A stretch of 64,000 nt of DNA from Streptomyces phaeolivaceus (GTDB lineage: Bacteria > Actinomycetota > Actinomycetes > Streptomycetales > Streptomycetaceae). Shown here piece after piece: positions 28,315-38,100 of this stretch. The notes below the pieces were generated by a model. It did no database searches. It was not told where the DNA came from and was given only the letters and a program-made list of their open reading frames with translations. The translations under genes were made by a program, and so were the position numbers. The stretch's first letter is position 1. Each line of letters opens with the position of its first letter. Where the stretch lies: the NCBI RefSeq assembly GCF_009184865.1, contig NZ_CP045096.1, positions 6,014,001 to 6,078,000 of the forward strand. Direction: 5' to 3'.

Positions 28315-28941
28315 TCAGCCCCAGGACGGGCGCTTCCTCAGCACCTCGTAGTGGTCAAGGCATTGCTCGTAGGTGGGGAGCATCCCCCGGGCGACCGCCT
28401 CGGTCAGAGTGGGCGCCGCGGCGTCCTTCTCCGACATGATGGGTGGCTCGGTGAGGCCCCAGGGGATGCCGATGTCGGGGTCCAGCGGATTGACCTCGAT
28501 CATCGTTCCCGGGACGTAGGCCTCCGAGCACAGGTAGTTCATGCACGCGTCGTCGGTGAGCGAGAGGAACGCATGGCCGATGCCGTCGGCCAGGTAGACC
28601 GCGGTGCCGGACTCCTCGTCCTGGGGCGTGGTGTCGAACATTCCGAACGTGGGGGATCCGATCCGCAGATCCACCGCGACGTCCAGCACCGCACCCCGCA
28701 CGCACGTGACCAGCTTGGCCTGTCCGGGCGGCAGCGCGGTGCTGTGGATGCCGCGCATTGTGCCGCGGCAGCTGGCGGAGTAGTTGGCTTGGCCGACGAC
28801 GAACGGATACCCGATGACGTCGGTCAGGACCTCGGCGCGGAACGCTTCGAAGAAGTGGCCACGGCGGTCCAGCTTCTTGTCCGGCACGATCCGGTACGCA
28901 TCCCGGATCGACATTTCGGTGATTTCCGCCGCACGAAACAT
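28315..28941 (-). CDS. dTDP-4-keto-6-deoxyhexose epimerase (EvaD/RmlC-like)
   Basis: 208-residue cupin epimerase. RGTMRGIHSTALPPGQAKLVTCVRGAV has the catalytic His; YLCSEAYVPGTMIEVNPLDPDIGIPW is the substrate loop. It is a paralogue of the 8774 gene (same PPGQAK, CVRGAV and GSPTF blocks) but sits with the 2,3-dehydratase and aminotransferase, so 5- or 3,5-epimerisation of the 2-deoxy-3-amino intermediate, as by EvaD in vancosamine formation, is the likely job and gives an L-sugar. ATG 28941 is preceded by GGAGA. Confidence 0.85.
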   Translation of the reverse strand: MFRAAEITEMSIRDAYRIVPDKKLDRRGHFFEAFRAEVLTDVIGYPFVVGQANYSASCRGTMRGIHSTALPPGQAKLVTCVRGAVLDVAVDLRIGSPTFGMFDTTPQDEESGTAVYLADGIGHAFLSLTDDACMNYLCSEAYVPGTMIEVNPLDPDIGIPWGLTEPPIMSEKDAAAPTLTEAVARGMLPTYEQCLDHYEVLRKRPSWG

Positions 28942-29002
28942 ATCCGACCAGTCTCCGAAGGGTTGTGGCTTGGGTTGGCCCGGCCGAGGGAACCGCCGCC
29001 GC

Positions 29003-30412
29003 TCAGCACAGGCTGTGCAGGCATGTCAGAAGGGACCGGGCCTCGACATTGAGGTAGTGACCGTGGCGGAGCAGGTCAGTCAGCTGACGCACCGTCATCC
29101 AGCAGAAGCCGGGGGGCACATCGAGAGGGAAGTCCTCCCCCACCTCGGCTATCTGGTACCGGGTGAGCGCGTGGTGGAAGCGGCCGCCCTCCTCCGACAA
29201 CAGGTGGTCGTACCGCATTCGCGCGCCGCCGCCGGGGGCCAGGGACTCGCGCAGGAAGGACTCCCGGACGTCGGACATGTCCGAGCCGGGGTGCAGGTGC
29301 ACGGTGGGCGCCATCTCCACGAGATCCATCAGTCCGTACTCGGGCTGCGCCCGGACCAGCAGGTGGATCACTCCGTTGATGGGCCGGACGACGAACACCG
29401 CCCGGCCCTCACCACGCGGGTACAGCAGGGGCTGCGTCCAGCGGGTGACCTCCCGGGTCCCGGCGGCGACCTCGACCGCGACGATGCGGAAGTGCCGCTC
29501 CTCGTCGTCCGTGATCTGCCACTCGTCCCGCGACCAGCCGGGTACGTCGGTCATCGGCACCAGCCGGGCGGTCCACTCGCACCGGGTCTTCGCCTCGGTG
29601 AACCAGCTCAGGATCTCGCTCGCCGTGTGCAGCGCGCGCCGACCGGCGTCCTGGTACTGGTACGAGCGGACGAGGGCGTCCCGGAAGGCATCACCGCTCT
29701 CGGCCTCCGCCTCGTCGGGCAGGGCGAAAGGCATGCAGGACAGCACCGTGCGGGCGTCCATGTTGACCATGTTGTCCTCATGGGTCAGCTCGCGGATCTG
29801 GGCCAGGGTCAGCCAGCAGAAGTCCTCGTGCAGAGGGACGTCGCCGGTGGCCAGGACGACCATGTTGCGGTTGCGTTTGCGCCAGAACCAGGCGCCCTGC
29901 TCCGACTGGAGCACATCGACGAGCACCTGACAGCGGCCCGGCCCGACGAAGTACTCCAGGTACCGGGTGCCGGCTCCGCGGTGCACCTGGGTGTAGTTGC
30001 TGCGCGTCGCCTGCACCGTCGGAGACAGCTGGATGGTGTTGACGTTCCCGGGTTCCATCTTCGCCTGCATGAGGCAGTGCAGGACGCCGTCGAACTCCTT
30101 GACGACGATGCCGAGGATCCCGATCTCCGGCTGGTTGATGACCGGCTGTGACCAGGTCTCCGCACCGTTCTCGCGGACCCGCAGTCCCTCGATCGTGAAG
30201 AACCGTCCGCTGGCGTGCCCGAGGTTGCCGGTGCCCGGCTCGAAAGCCCAGGAGTCCAGACGCGCGAAGGGGATCCGCTTCACCGAGAACCCGCCGGCCT
30301 CGCGCCGGTCGGCCCACCACCGGTGGAACTCGCCGGTGGACATGCGACCCTGGCCGCCGACCGATCCGCGGAGGTCTCCTCCATGCGGATCGGGCTCCGC
30401 GACTCGCTTCAT
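29003..30412 (-). CDS. NDP-hexose 2,3-dehydratase (EvaA/TylX3 type)
   Basis: 469-residue tandem-domain enzyme that removes the C2 hydroxyl of dTDP-4-keto-6-deoxyglucose, giving a 3,4-diketo 2-deoxysugar. Both family repeats are present: QPVINQPEIGILGIVVKEFDGVLHCLMQAKMEPGN with VQATRSNYTQVHRG in the first half, and WTQPLLYPRGEGRAVFVVRPINGVIHLLVRAQPEYG with LAPGGGARMRYDHLLSEEGGRF in the second. Start ATG 30412 (MKRVAEPD) gives the usual length and has GAAGG upstream; the longer version overlaps the aminotransferase. It commits the pathway to 2-deoxysugars. Confidence 0.92.
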   Translation of the reverse strand: MKRVAEPDPHGGDLRGSVGGQGRMSTGEFHRWWADRREAGGFSVKRIPFARLDSWAFEPGTGNLGHASGRFFTIEGLRVRENGAETWSQPVINQPEIGILGIVVKEFDGVLHCLMQAKMEPGNVNTIQLSPTVQATRSNYTQVHRGAGTRYLEYFVGPGRCQVLVDVLQSEQGAWFWRKRNRNMVVLATGDVPLHEDFCWLTLAQIRELTHEDNMVNMDARTVLSCMPFALPDEAEAESGDAFRDALVRSYQYQDAGRRALHTASEILSWFTEAKTRCEWTARLVPMTDVPGWSRDEWQITDDEERHFRIVAVEVAAGTREVTRWTQPLLYPRGEGRAVFVVRPINGVIHLLVRAQPEYGLMDLVEMAPTVHLHPGSDMSDVRESFLRESLAPGGGARMRYDHLLSEEGGRFHHALTRYQIAEVGEDFPLDVPPGFCWMTVRQLTDLLRHGHYLNVEARSLLTCLHSLC

Positions 30413-30428
30413 GAACGGCTCGCCTTCG

Positions 30429-31538
30429 TCAAAGTTTTGCCAGGACGTCGCGCACCTTGTCGATGACACGATCCTGCTCACCGTCCGTCAGTGACGGGTA
30501 CATGGGCAGGGAGAAGATCTCGTCGGCCACCCGGCTGGTCACCGGAAGGGAACCCTCCGGATAGCCGAGGTACGCGAAGCCCTTCTGCGTGTGCACCGGC
30601 CACGGATAGCTGATGTTCAGCACGATGTCGTGGGCCTTGAGCGCTTCGATGATCTGGTTCCGCCGGGGGTGGCGCACCACGTAGACGTAGTACACGTGCT
30701 CGTTGCCGGGCGCCGTGGCCGGCGTGACGAGGTCGGTACCCGCGAAAGCCTCCGCGTACCGTGCGGCGATGGCCCGCCGTCGCCCGACGTAGTCGTCGAG
30801 CCGCGTCAGTTTGCGGCGGAGGATCTCGGCCTGCACCTCGTCGAGCCGGCTGTTGTAGCTCGGCGTCTCGATGACGAAGTACCGCTCCTCCATGCCGTAG
30901 AAGCGCAGCCGGCGCAGGTTCGCGTCGATCCCGGCGTCGCTGGTCACCGTGGCACCGGCGTCACCGAAGGCTCCCAGTACCTTGGTCGGGTAGAACGAGA
31001 ATGCCGCCGCCTTGCCCATCGAGCCGGCGATGCGGCCGTGGTGGCGAGCGCCGTGCGCCTGGGCGCAGTCCTCGAGAATGACCAGGTCGTGCTTGGCCGC
31101 CAGGGCCTCCAGCGGCGCCATGTCCACGCACTGGCCGTAGAGGTGGACCGGTAGCAGGCAGCGGGTCCGCGGGGTGATCGCGGCGGCCACCTGGTCGACC
31201 TCCATGAGGTAGGTCGCCGGGTCGACATCGACGAACACCGGCGTCGCGCCGACGGCGTTGATCGCCACGACGGTGGGCGCCGCCGTGTTCGAGACCGTGA
31301 TCACCTCGTCGCCCGGGCCGATACCCAGGGCACGCAGGCCGAGCACGATGGCATTCGTGCCATTGTCGACACCGACGCAATGCGCGGCGCCGTGATAGGC
31401 GGCGAACTCCCGCTCGAAGGAGCGGACACTCTCACCGAGCACCAACTGCCCGGAGCTGAACACCGTTTCCACGGCGTCGATGATGTCCGCGCGCTCCTTC
31501 TCGTACTCTGGCAGATAACCCCACACGTGCTGGGTCAT
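30429..31538 (-). CDS. DegT/DnrJ/EryC1 sugar 3-aminotransferase (EvaB type)
   Basis: 369-residue PLP enzyme. The cofactor lysine is Lys186 in [41 protein letters not shown] binds the phosphate, and [10 protein letters not shown] has the Asp that contacts the pyridine. The family aminates keto-sugars; next to the 2,3-dehydratase the expected substrate is the 3-keto intermediate, giving a 3-amino-2,3,6-trideoxy-4-keto-hexose that the C-methyltransferase can then branch. GGAGGTGA precedes ATG 31538. The dehydratase follows 16 bases on. Confidence 0.9.
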   Translation of the reverse strand: MTQHVWGYLPEYEKERADIIDAVETVFSSGQLVLGESVRSFEREFAAYHGAAHCVGVDNGTNAIVLGLRALGIGPGDEVITVSNTAAPTVVAINAVGATPVFVDVDPATYLMEVDQVAAAITPRTRCLLPVHLYGQCVDMAPLEALAAKHDLVILEDCAQAHGARHHGRIAGSMGKAAAFSFYPTKVLGAFGDAGATVTSDAGIDANLRRLRFYGMEERYFVIETPSYNSRLDEVQAEILRRKLTRLDDYVGRRRAIAARYAEAFAGTDLVTPATAPGNEHVYYVYVVRHPRRNQIIEALKAHDIVLNISYPWPVHTQKGFAYLGYPEGSLPVTSRVADEIFSLPMYPSLTDGEQDRVIDKVRDVLAKL

Positions 31539-31614
31539 ATCGGCACGTCACCTCCACTGAATCGCCGTCAGGAATCATGAAGTAGGCCATGAAGAATGGG
31601 CGGCCCCAACCGGG

Positions 31615-32148
31615 TCAGACGATCTGCTTCAGGAGATCGACACCCTGGATGTCCCAGTCCTCGCGGTGGATCGCGAAGACATGGACGTCCCACAGCCGGC
31701 CGTGGAAATAGGTGTGATCGGGAAGCACGGCCTCGGCGCGGACGAGGGGCGCGAACTCGTCATCGAAGCCGATGGCGGCGACGTCCGGGGAGCTGCGGTG
31801 AAGATACACCTTGCGCGTGCGCCACATCGCGAAGGCGAAGTTGGCGGTCAGCGCGTGCACGTCACGGGTGAGCTCTTCGGCCGACTCCGTGGACAGATGG
31901 ACCTCCATCCGCAGGTGACCGGCCGACGTCGGGCTGGAAAGAGTGCTGAGCCCGACGACCTCGCCTGTGCCCTTGTGGTGGACCAGGAAGCATGCCGACA
32001 GGCCTTCACCGAATGAGCGCACATAGGAGTCGATCACGGGTAGCCCGGCGGCACCGAGCCGGAACAGGATCTCGTACGCCTGCGTCGCGTCCGTCGCACC
32101 TGCCGGGCGCAGCTCGACCTGCCTGGACCCGGTATGGGGGAACAGCAT
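31615..32148 (-). CDS. GNAT N-acetyltransferase
   Basis: 177 residues starting MLFPHTGSRQVELRPAGATDA, a RimJ/RimL-like acetyltransferase fold: strand-rich core with VVGLSTLSSPTSAGHLRMEVHL, then LTANFAFAMWRTRKVYLHRSS and a C-terminal HGRLWDVHVFAIHREDW. A second gene at 63357 encodes a protein with the same MLFPHT start and RxxWDxxxFxIxRxxW ending. Position at the head of the amino-sugar unit suggests acetylation (or other acylation) of the sugar amine or of a peptide amine. GAGGA ribosome site; promoter candidate at 32263-32292. Confidence 0.75.
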   Translation of the reverse strand: MLFPHTGSRQVELRPAGATDATQAYEILFRLGAAGLPVIDSYVRSFGEGLSACFLVHHKGTGEVVGLSTLSSPTSAGHLRMEVHLSTESAEELTRDVHALTANFAFAMWRTRKVYLHRSSPDVAAIGFDDEFAPLVRAEAVLPDHTYFHGRLWDVHVFAIHREDWDIQGVDLLKQIV

Positions 32149-32262
32149 GGAACACCGTCCTCGTTTCGCTGTGAGTTTTTCGTCGCACGGCGGCCACAGC
32201 GGAGCGGCCCGTAATTCCGATGCGGTGGGAATGGAGTCGACAAAATCATTAGATCCGGGCAG

Positions 32263-32292
32263 AAGTTAGTGACGCGGACAACGGGCAGTCAA
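32263..32292 (-). promoter_or_regulatory. Candidate promoter of the amino-sugar operon
   Basis: Minus strand TTGACT (32292-32287), 18 bases, TAACTT (32268-32263), about 115 bases before the GNAT ATG and 39 bases from operator site 3. Confidence 0.55.
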
Positions 32293-32330
32293 GCGCCGCC
32301 CGGAAAATCCGCGGTTCAGGAAAGGTGGAC

Positions 32331-32348
32331 TGTCTCGCCGGCGGGACA
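32331..32348. promoter_or_regulatory. LmbU-type operator, site 3
   Basis: TGTCTCGCCGGCGGGACA, midway between the divergent amino-sugar and NRPS operons and flanked on both sides by good promoter candidates. Best copy for the CGCCGGCG core together with the TGTC/GACA flanks. Confidence 0.7.
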
Positions 32349-32373
32349 CCGTGCGGAACGACCCCCAACTCTG

Positions 32374-32403
32374 TTGACCGGCAACCGAAGCCGTGGTTAC
32401 GGT
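32374..32403 (+). promoter_or_regulatory. Candidate promoter of the NRPS operon
   Basis: TTGACC (32374-32379), 18 bases, TACGGT (32398-32403), about 98 bases before the carrier-protein ATG and 26 bases after operator site 3. It would drive the 23-kb run from 32501 to 55841. Confidence 0.6.
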
Positions 32404-32500
32404 CCTTCCGCCCCGGTGGAAGAATTCAGTGGTGCAATTCATGACCGACTCTGCCGGGAAGGCCCGGCCGGTCGATCAACAGGAACGTTTGGGAGAAATC

Positions 32501-32854
32501 ATGTCGGATGAAGAAGCCGCTACGGCCATCGACCCGATACTGGTCGACAGAATGACGGAGGTCATTCGCCAGACGGCCATTGCCATCTGTGCCGAGCAGC
32601 CTGATGTCCCCGAGCCGCAGGATCTGAGCGATCTCGATTCCTTCTCTGTGGTGCAGGTGCTGCTCGACCTGGAGAACGAGCTCGACGTGAAGCTCCTGGA
32701 GGAGCTCGAAGGCTTCCGAGGGAAGACCTTCCGGGAGATATCCGAGTACATCGTCGACATCGCGGACCGGAAGGAGATCCTGCCCGATTTCACGAAGTCC
32801 GTGGACCGCGTCTGGGACGACAAGGGCGCGGATGCCGCACTTGAGCACCACTGA
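32501..32854 (+). CDS. Free-standing acyl/peptidyl carrier protein
   Basis: 117-residue four-helix carrier protein. The phosphopantetheine attachment site is Ser47 in SDLDSFSVVQVLLDLENELDV (a DSF in place of the common DSL). The C-terminus runs about 30 residues past the last predicted helix. ATG 32501 stands 4 bases after GGGAGA. First gene of the NRPS operon; the next gene starts inside its 3' end. It could hold 4-coumarate from the short ligase, or an amino acid for off-line modification. No dedicated partner is next to it. Confidence 0.85.
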   Translation: MSDEEAATAIDPILVDRMTEVIRQTAIAICAEQPDVPEPQDLSDLDSFSVVQVLLDLENELDVKLLEELEGFRGKTFREISEYIVDIADRKEILPDFTKSVDRVWDDKGADAALEHH

Positions 32855-33830
32855 GGGAATCCTTTCTGCCGTCGGCGGTACTCCGCTGGTACGGCTGAGC
32901 CGTCTCTTCCCGGACTCTCCCGCCCGCTTCCACGCCAAGCTGGAGGGACTGAATCCCGGCGGCAGCGGCAAGGACCGGGCGGCCACCGGCATGGTGGTGG
33001 GTGCCATGGAGATCGGCCGGCTCGTACCCGGCAAGTCGACGGTGATCGAGTCGAGTTCGGGAAATCTCGGCATCGGACTCGCACAGGTGTGCAGACTGTA
33101 TGGCATCCGGTTCGTTTGTGTGGTCGACCCGAAGACGACCGCACAGAACATCAGCATCCTCCGCGCCTACGGCGCCGAGGTCGACGTCGTCACCACGCCG
33201 GACAACGCCCAGGGGGACTTCCTCTCCGCGCGCATCCGACGGGTGCGCGAGTTGCTGCACGACATCCCGCACTCGTTCTGGCCCGACCAGTACGCGAACG
33301 AGCTCAACGCGAAGGCCCAGACGCGGGTCATGCAGGAGATCACCGAGCAACTGGACGGCTCCGTCGACCACCTCCTCGTGGCGACGGGCAGCTGCGGGAC
33401 GATCAATGGCTGCGTGCAGTACATCACCGAGCACGGGCTAGCGACCCGCGTCGTGGCGGTGGACGCCGAGGGCAGTGCCATCTTCGGGCAGCCGGGCTGC
33501 TCCCGGCTCGTCCCCGGCCACGGCGCGGCGATCAGGCCGGGACTGCACTACGACGGAATCGCCCATTCCGTCATGCGTATGACCGACCAGGACTGTGTGG
33601 TCGGCTGCCGGCGACTGGCGGGAGTCGAGGCGATCCTGGCCGGGGGCTCGTCCGGGGCGCTTGTCAGCGCGGCCGCCCGGCTCGCCGATGAACTACCGGA
33701 CGGCGCCAACTGCGTGCTGGTGCTGCCGGACCGGGGCGAGCGCTACCTGGACACCATCTACTCCGACGCGTGGGTCGAAGCGCACTTCGGTGACATCCGA
33801 TATCTCTGGAAGGAGCAGGCAGAGTGCTGA
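32832..33830 (+). CDS. SbnA-like PLP enzyme of diaminopropionate synthesis
   Basis: 332 residues of the cysteine-synthase fold. The PLP lysine is Lys47 in NPGGSGKDRAA; ESSSGNLGIGLA binds substrate; VVDPKTTAQN, FWPDQYANELN, VAVDAEGSAIFG and LPDRGERYLDTIYSDAWVE follow SbnA of staphyloferrin B nearly block for block. SbnA joins O-phosphoserine and glutamate to N-(1-amino-1-carboxyethyl)glutamate. With the SbnB-like gene 7 bases overlapped downstream it should make L-2,3-diaminopropionate (Dap). It overlaps the carrier gene by 23 bases; AAGGG lies before ATG 32832. Confidence 0.9.
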   Translation: MPHLSTTEGILSAVGGTPLVRLSRLFPDSPARFHAKLEGLNPGGSGKDRAATGMVVGAMEIGRLVPGKSTVIESSSGNLGIGLAQVCRLYGIRFVCVVDPKTTAQNISILRAYGAEVDVVTTPDNAQGDFLSARIRRVRELLHDIPHSFWPDQYANELNAKAQTRVMQEITEQLDGSVDHLLVATGSCGTINGCVQYITEHGLATRVVAVDAEGSAIFGQPGCSRLVPGHGAAIRPGLHYDGIAHSVMRMTDQDCVVGCRRLAGVEAILAGGSSGALVSAAARLADELPDGANCVLVLPDRGERYLDTIYSDAWVEAHFGDIRYLWKEQAEC

Positions 33831-34843
33831 TTCTCCGCCGCAGCGACGTCACCTCCATCTTGGACCGATCGCACGAGGACGTGATCCGAACCGTCCGGGA
33901 CGCCTACGTCGCCCACGCACGGAAGCAGACGTCGGTGCCACAGTCGGTCTTCCTGCGGTTCCCCGACGACGCACGGAACCGGATCATCGCGCTGCCCGCC
34001 TACGTCGGCGGCGAGCGCCCGGTCGCCGGCGTCAAGTGGATCGCGTCGTTCCCCGGCAACGTCGCACGGGGGGCAGAGCGTGCCTCCGCGGCCATCCTGC
34101 TCAACTCGATGACGGACGGGCAGCCGGTGGCCCTGGTCGAGGGCTCGGTCATCTCCGCCCGCCGTACGGCGGCCGGCGCCGCACTGGCCGCCGCGACGCT
34201 CACCGAGGCGGCAGGATCAGCCGCCCGCACAGGTGTCTCCCTCATCGGCTGCGGAGTGATCAACCACGAGGTGCTGAGCTTCCTCCGGGTGCAGTTGCCG
34301 GAGCTGAACCGGGTCACGCTCTTCGACCTCGACGCGGAGCGGACACGGGCCTTCGGGGCCACGGTGCGGGCGACCTGGCCCGGGCTGACGGTCGAGACCG
34401 CCGACAGCATCGACGCCGCGTTCGCCGCGCACCGGATCGTCTCCCTGGCCACCACCGCGAGCACGCCGCACATCACAACGGACGCCTGCCGTCCGGGCAC
34501 GGTCGTCCTGCACCTGTCGTTGCGCGACCTGACTCCCGCATCCCTCCTCACCGCCACCAACGTCGTCGACGACGCCGACCATGTCTGCCGCGCCTCCACC
34601 TCGCTCGACCTGGCCGAACAGATGGTCGGCGATCGACAGTTCATCGCCGCGGAGATCGGCGACGTGCTGGCCGGGGCGGCGACGGCACCGCACGACCCCG
34701 ACGGCGTCACCGTCTTCTCACCGTTCGGCCTGGGGGCCCTCGACGCCGCGTTGGCCGCCCACGTGGTCGACACGGCCGAGGCTCTCGGCATGGGCATCGA
34801 GCTGCGGGACTTCACAACCGACCGCAGCGGCACCGGCGCCTGA
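33824..34843 (+). CDS. SbnB-like dehydrogenase (ornithine cyclodeaminase family)
   Basis: 339-residue NAD-dependent enzyme. ALPAYVGGERPVAGVKWIASFPGN and the RRTAAGAALAA segment are the substrate-binding blocks of the family, and GVSLIGCGVINHEVLSFL the Rossmann motif. SbnB oxidatively cleaves the SbnA product to Dap, 2-oxoglutarate and NADH. GTG 33824 overlaps the SbnA-like stop by 7 bases and has AAGGAG upstream, so the two are translationally coupled. Together they define a Dap supply operon feeding the NRPSs. Confidence 0.9.
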   Translation: MLILRRSDVTSILDRSHEDVIRTVRDAYVAHARKQTSVPQSVFLRFPDDARNRIIALPAYVGGERPVAGVKWIASFPGNVARGAERASAAILLNSMTDGQPVALVEGSVISARRTAAGAALAAATLTEAAGSAARTGVSLIGCGVINHEVLSFLRVQLPELNRVTLFDLDAERTRAFGATVRATWPGLTVETADSIDAAFAAHRIVSLATTASTPHITTDACRPGTVVLHLSLRDLTPASLLTATNVVDDADHVCRASTSLDLAEQMVGDRQFIAAEIGDVLAGAATAPHDPDGVTVFSPFGLGALDAALAAHVVDTAEALGMGIELRDFTTDRSGTGA

Positions 34844-34893
34844 CGCCGAGGCCGCCGCACCGCACATCCGCACTGTCAGCTGGAGGAGAGCAC

Positions 34894-35115
34894 ATGTCGT
34901 CCGACGAGACGTATCTGGTCGTGATGAACCACGAGGAGCAGTACTCCATCTGGGCAGCCGACCGGGAGATGCCGGCCGGCTGGCGCGCCGAGGGCACCTC
35001 GGGGACCCGGGAGGCCTGCCTCGACCACATCGAGCGCGTCTGGACAGACATGCGCCCCCTGAGCCTGCGCCGGCGCATGGCCGACGAGCGCGTTGCCGAG
35101 TCAGGTGGGCGATGA
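34894..35115 (+). CDS. MbtH-like protein
   Basis: 73-residue adenylation-domain chaperone. The family signature is complete: NHEEQYSIWAADREMPAGW, then GTREACLDHIERVWTDMRPLSLR. GGAGGAG precedes the ATG, and the stop overlaps the NRPS start (ATGA). It is expected to bind and activate one or more adenylation domains of the two NRPSs. Confidence 0.97.
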   Translation: MSSDETYLVVMNHEEQYSIWAADREMPAGWRAEGTSGTREACLDHIERVWTDMRPLSLRRRMADERVAESGGR

Positions 35116-38100
35116 GCGGTCCCACACCGAACATGACCGACTCGGCAGCAGACGGTGCCGGTTCCGTCACACCGGACGCCCTCCAGCGCCCGAAGTGGTC
35201 TCCGGAGCGGCTCGACCCGGCCCCGGGCACGCACGTCACCTCTGCGGCCACCCGGCTGCGCGGGACGCTCGACGAGTCGGTGCTCGCGACCGCGGTGGCC
35301 GACACGCTGCGACATCACCCGGAGATCAGCACCCGGTGGGCCGACGGGGACGGCGTACCCGTGCTCCTCACCAACCCGCGCTCGGAGCAGGACGACCTGG
35401 CGCGCGCCGACATCCACACGACCGAGACGGCGCGCGCCTGTGAGGAGTTCCTGCCCACGCTGACAGCCTCCCTCAAGCCGCGCTCGTTCGCCGCGGCGCT
35501 GATCGCGCTCGGGCCCGACGACCACGTCCTGCTCCTGGTCCTGCACGAGACGGTCCGCGGGATCAACGCCGCCGGGCTCATCACCGAGATCGGCGCCCGC
35601 TACGGCGTGGCCGCACCGGACGGTGGCCACGCCGCGGACGCAGCCCCCGCTCCGGCCGACCGGCCGGACGAGGCGTGGCTCGACCTGCTGACGTCCACCC
35701 CCGCGGCCGAGGCTCCGGCCGATCGGCCACGCGCCCACGTCCGGCGACCGGCCGGCGCGAGAGTGCCCGTCGCCCTGCCGGCGGACCTTCCCGCGTCCAC
35801 CGGTCGCCGACTCTCCGCAGTCCTCCTCGTCGCGGTCCACACGCTGCTGGCCCGCCACAGTGGCCAGTGGACCGGTGTCGTCGGCCTGCGCGAGGACGGC
35901 CGGACCGTCCCCGTACCCCTGAACCTGCCGCCGGGCTCGCCCTTCGACGACGCAGTGCGAGAGGCCTCCGACACGGTCGCAGCGGCGCACGGCGCCGACG
36001 GGGGATTCCTCGCCGGTCTCCTTTCGTCCGGGACCGATCTGTCCCGCAACCCGATGTTCGGCGTGCTCGTCGAGATCGCCGACGGAGTTTCCGCCACCCT
36101 CGGGACACACACTGCCGACCCGGTACGGCCGCGCACCGTGAACACCCGCCACGACCTCGTGGTGCGACTACTGCGAGACACGGACGGTCAGCTCGTCGGT
36201 GAACTCGAGTACCCCACATCCTTGTTCAGCGTCGAAGCCGCCGAGCGACTGGCCGAGGGGCTCGCGGAGCTGTGCCGCTCCGCCGTACGGAACCCGCTGT
36301 GCGCCATCGGTGATCTGGAGATCCTTCCGCCGGCCCGGAGAACAGCCGCCCTGCCCTTGCCACGGGCCACTGCCGTCCCGGTGCCCCAGACGCCGGCGTA
36401 CGAGCTGATCGCGGCGCAGGCGGCGGCGACGCCGGACGCTGTCGCGGTGGAGGACGCCGACTGCTCATTGACCTACGCCGGGCTCATGGCGCTCAGCGAT
36501 GCACTGGCCCGCCGGCTGTGCGCGCTCGGCGCCGGTCCCGGCGACCTGGTGGGCATCGCACTGCCGCGCGGAGTGGAACTCGTCGCGGCACTGCTCGGCG
36601 TGCAGCGCGCCGGCGCGGCGTACGTGCCGCTCGACCCCGGGCACCCCGCCGACCGGCTTTCCTTCGTGCTCGACGACTCCCGGGCCCGCTTCCTGGTCAC
36701 CTCCGCCGCGGTGCGCGACGGGCTGCCCGCGACATCGGCCACCACGGTGCTGTTCGAGGACGTCGAGGTGGACGGCCCCGACCGGGAGCTCCATGTCACC
36801 GCGGACTTGGACGACACGGCTTACGTGATCTACACCTCCGGCTCGACGGGCCGGCCCAAGGGCGTGGTGGTGACCCACCGCGCTCTGGTCAACTTCCTGT
36901 GGTCGATGCGGGAGCGGCCGGGTCTGGCGCCCGGCGCGGTCTTCCCCGCAGTCACAACCGTCTCCTTCGACATCGCCGTCCTCGAGCTTTTCCTGCCGCT
37001 GCTGGTGGGTGGCCGCGTGGTCGTCGCCTCGCAGGCCGAGGCGCGGGACCCTGAGCGGCTCGCGACCCTGCTCGACCGCGTAGACGCGCGGGTGATGCAG
37101 GCCACACCGCTGACCTGGCGCCTGCTGCTCGACTCGGGTTGGACGCCGTCGGCGGACTTCACCGCCCTGTGCGGCGGCGAGAAGCTGCCTGAGGGGCTCG
37201 CCCGGCGGCTGTGTGCGAGAGGCGTACGGCTGTGGGACCTCTACGGCCCCACCGAGACCACGGTGTGGTCGTCGGTGGCCGCCATCGAGGACGGCGTGGT
37301 GCGTGACTTCGCCGCAGTGGCGAACACCACCCTCCACGTCCTCGACGAACGGCTGCGGCCGGTTCCCGTCGGCGGCCGCGGCGAGTTGTACATCGGCGGA
37401 GCCGGACTGGCAGCGGGCTATCTGCGCCGTCCCGCGCTGACCGCCGAACGGTTCGTGCCCAACCCCTATGACGGGTCCGGCGCCAGGCTGTACCGCACCG
37501 GCGACGTGGCTCGCCGCCACGCCGACGGCCGCATCGAGATCCTCGGCCGGACCGACCACCAGATCAAGATCCACGGTTTTCGGGTCGAACCCGGCGAGGT
37601 CGAGAGCGTCCTGGCTGCCCATTCCGCCGTACGGGACGCCGTGGTCCGCACCGTCGACGACCGGAACGGCGAGGCCCGACTGGTGGGTTACGTCGTCGGC
37701 GACGACGGCGCACCGCCCCCCGCCGACGAGCTCGCGCGGCACTGCGCGGCACTGCTGCCGCCGTACATGATCCCGTCGCGGTTCGTGCCGCTGAGCGCCT
37801 TCCCCACGACCCCCAACGGCAAGATCGACCGCGCCGCGCTGCCCGCCCCCTCCGCGCTGCCCGCCTCCGCTCCGCCGCGTGGCAGCACACTGAGCCGCAG
37901 GGAGCAGGCCGTCGCGGACGTACTGGCGGAGCTGCTCGATCGCCCGTTGACGGACCCGGACGACGACTTCTTCGCCCTCGGCGGCGACTCGCTGCTCGCC
38001 GCACGCGCCGTCGGCCGGCTGCGCGCCCTGTTCGGGGTCGGCCTTGGCGTCTCCGGGCTGTTCGAGGCCCGGACCATCGCCGGCATCACCGCTCGGCTGA

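Noticed and set aside
34581..35111. Upstream extension of the first NRPS frame (177 extra residues)
   Set aside because: It runs through the SbnB-like and MbtH genes in another frame, reads as low-complexity Pro/Arg/Ser, and the ATG at 35112 has the ATGA overlap with MbtH.
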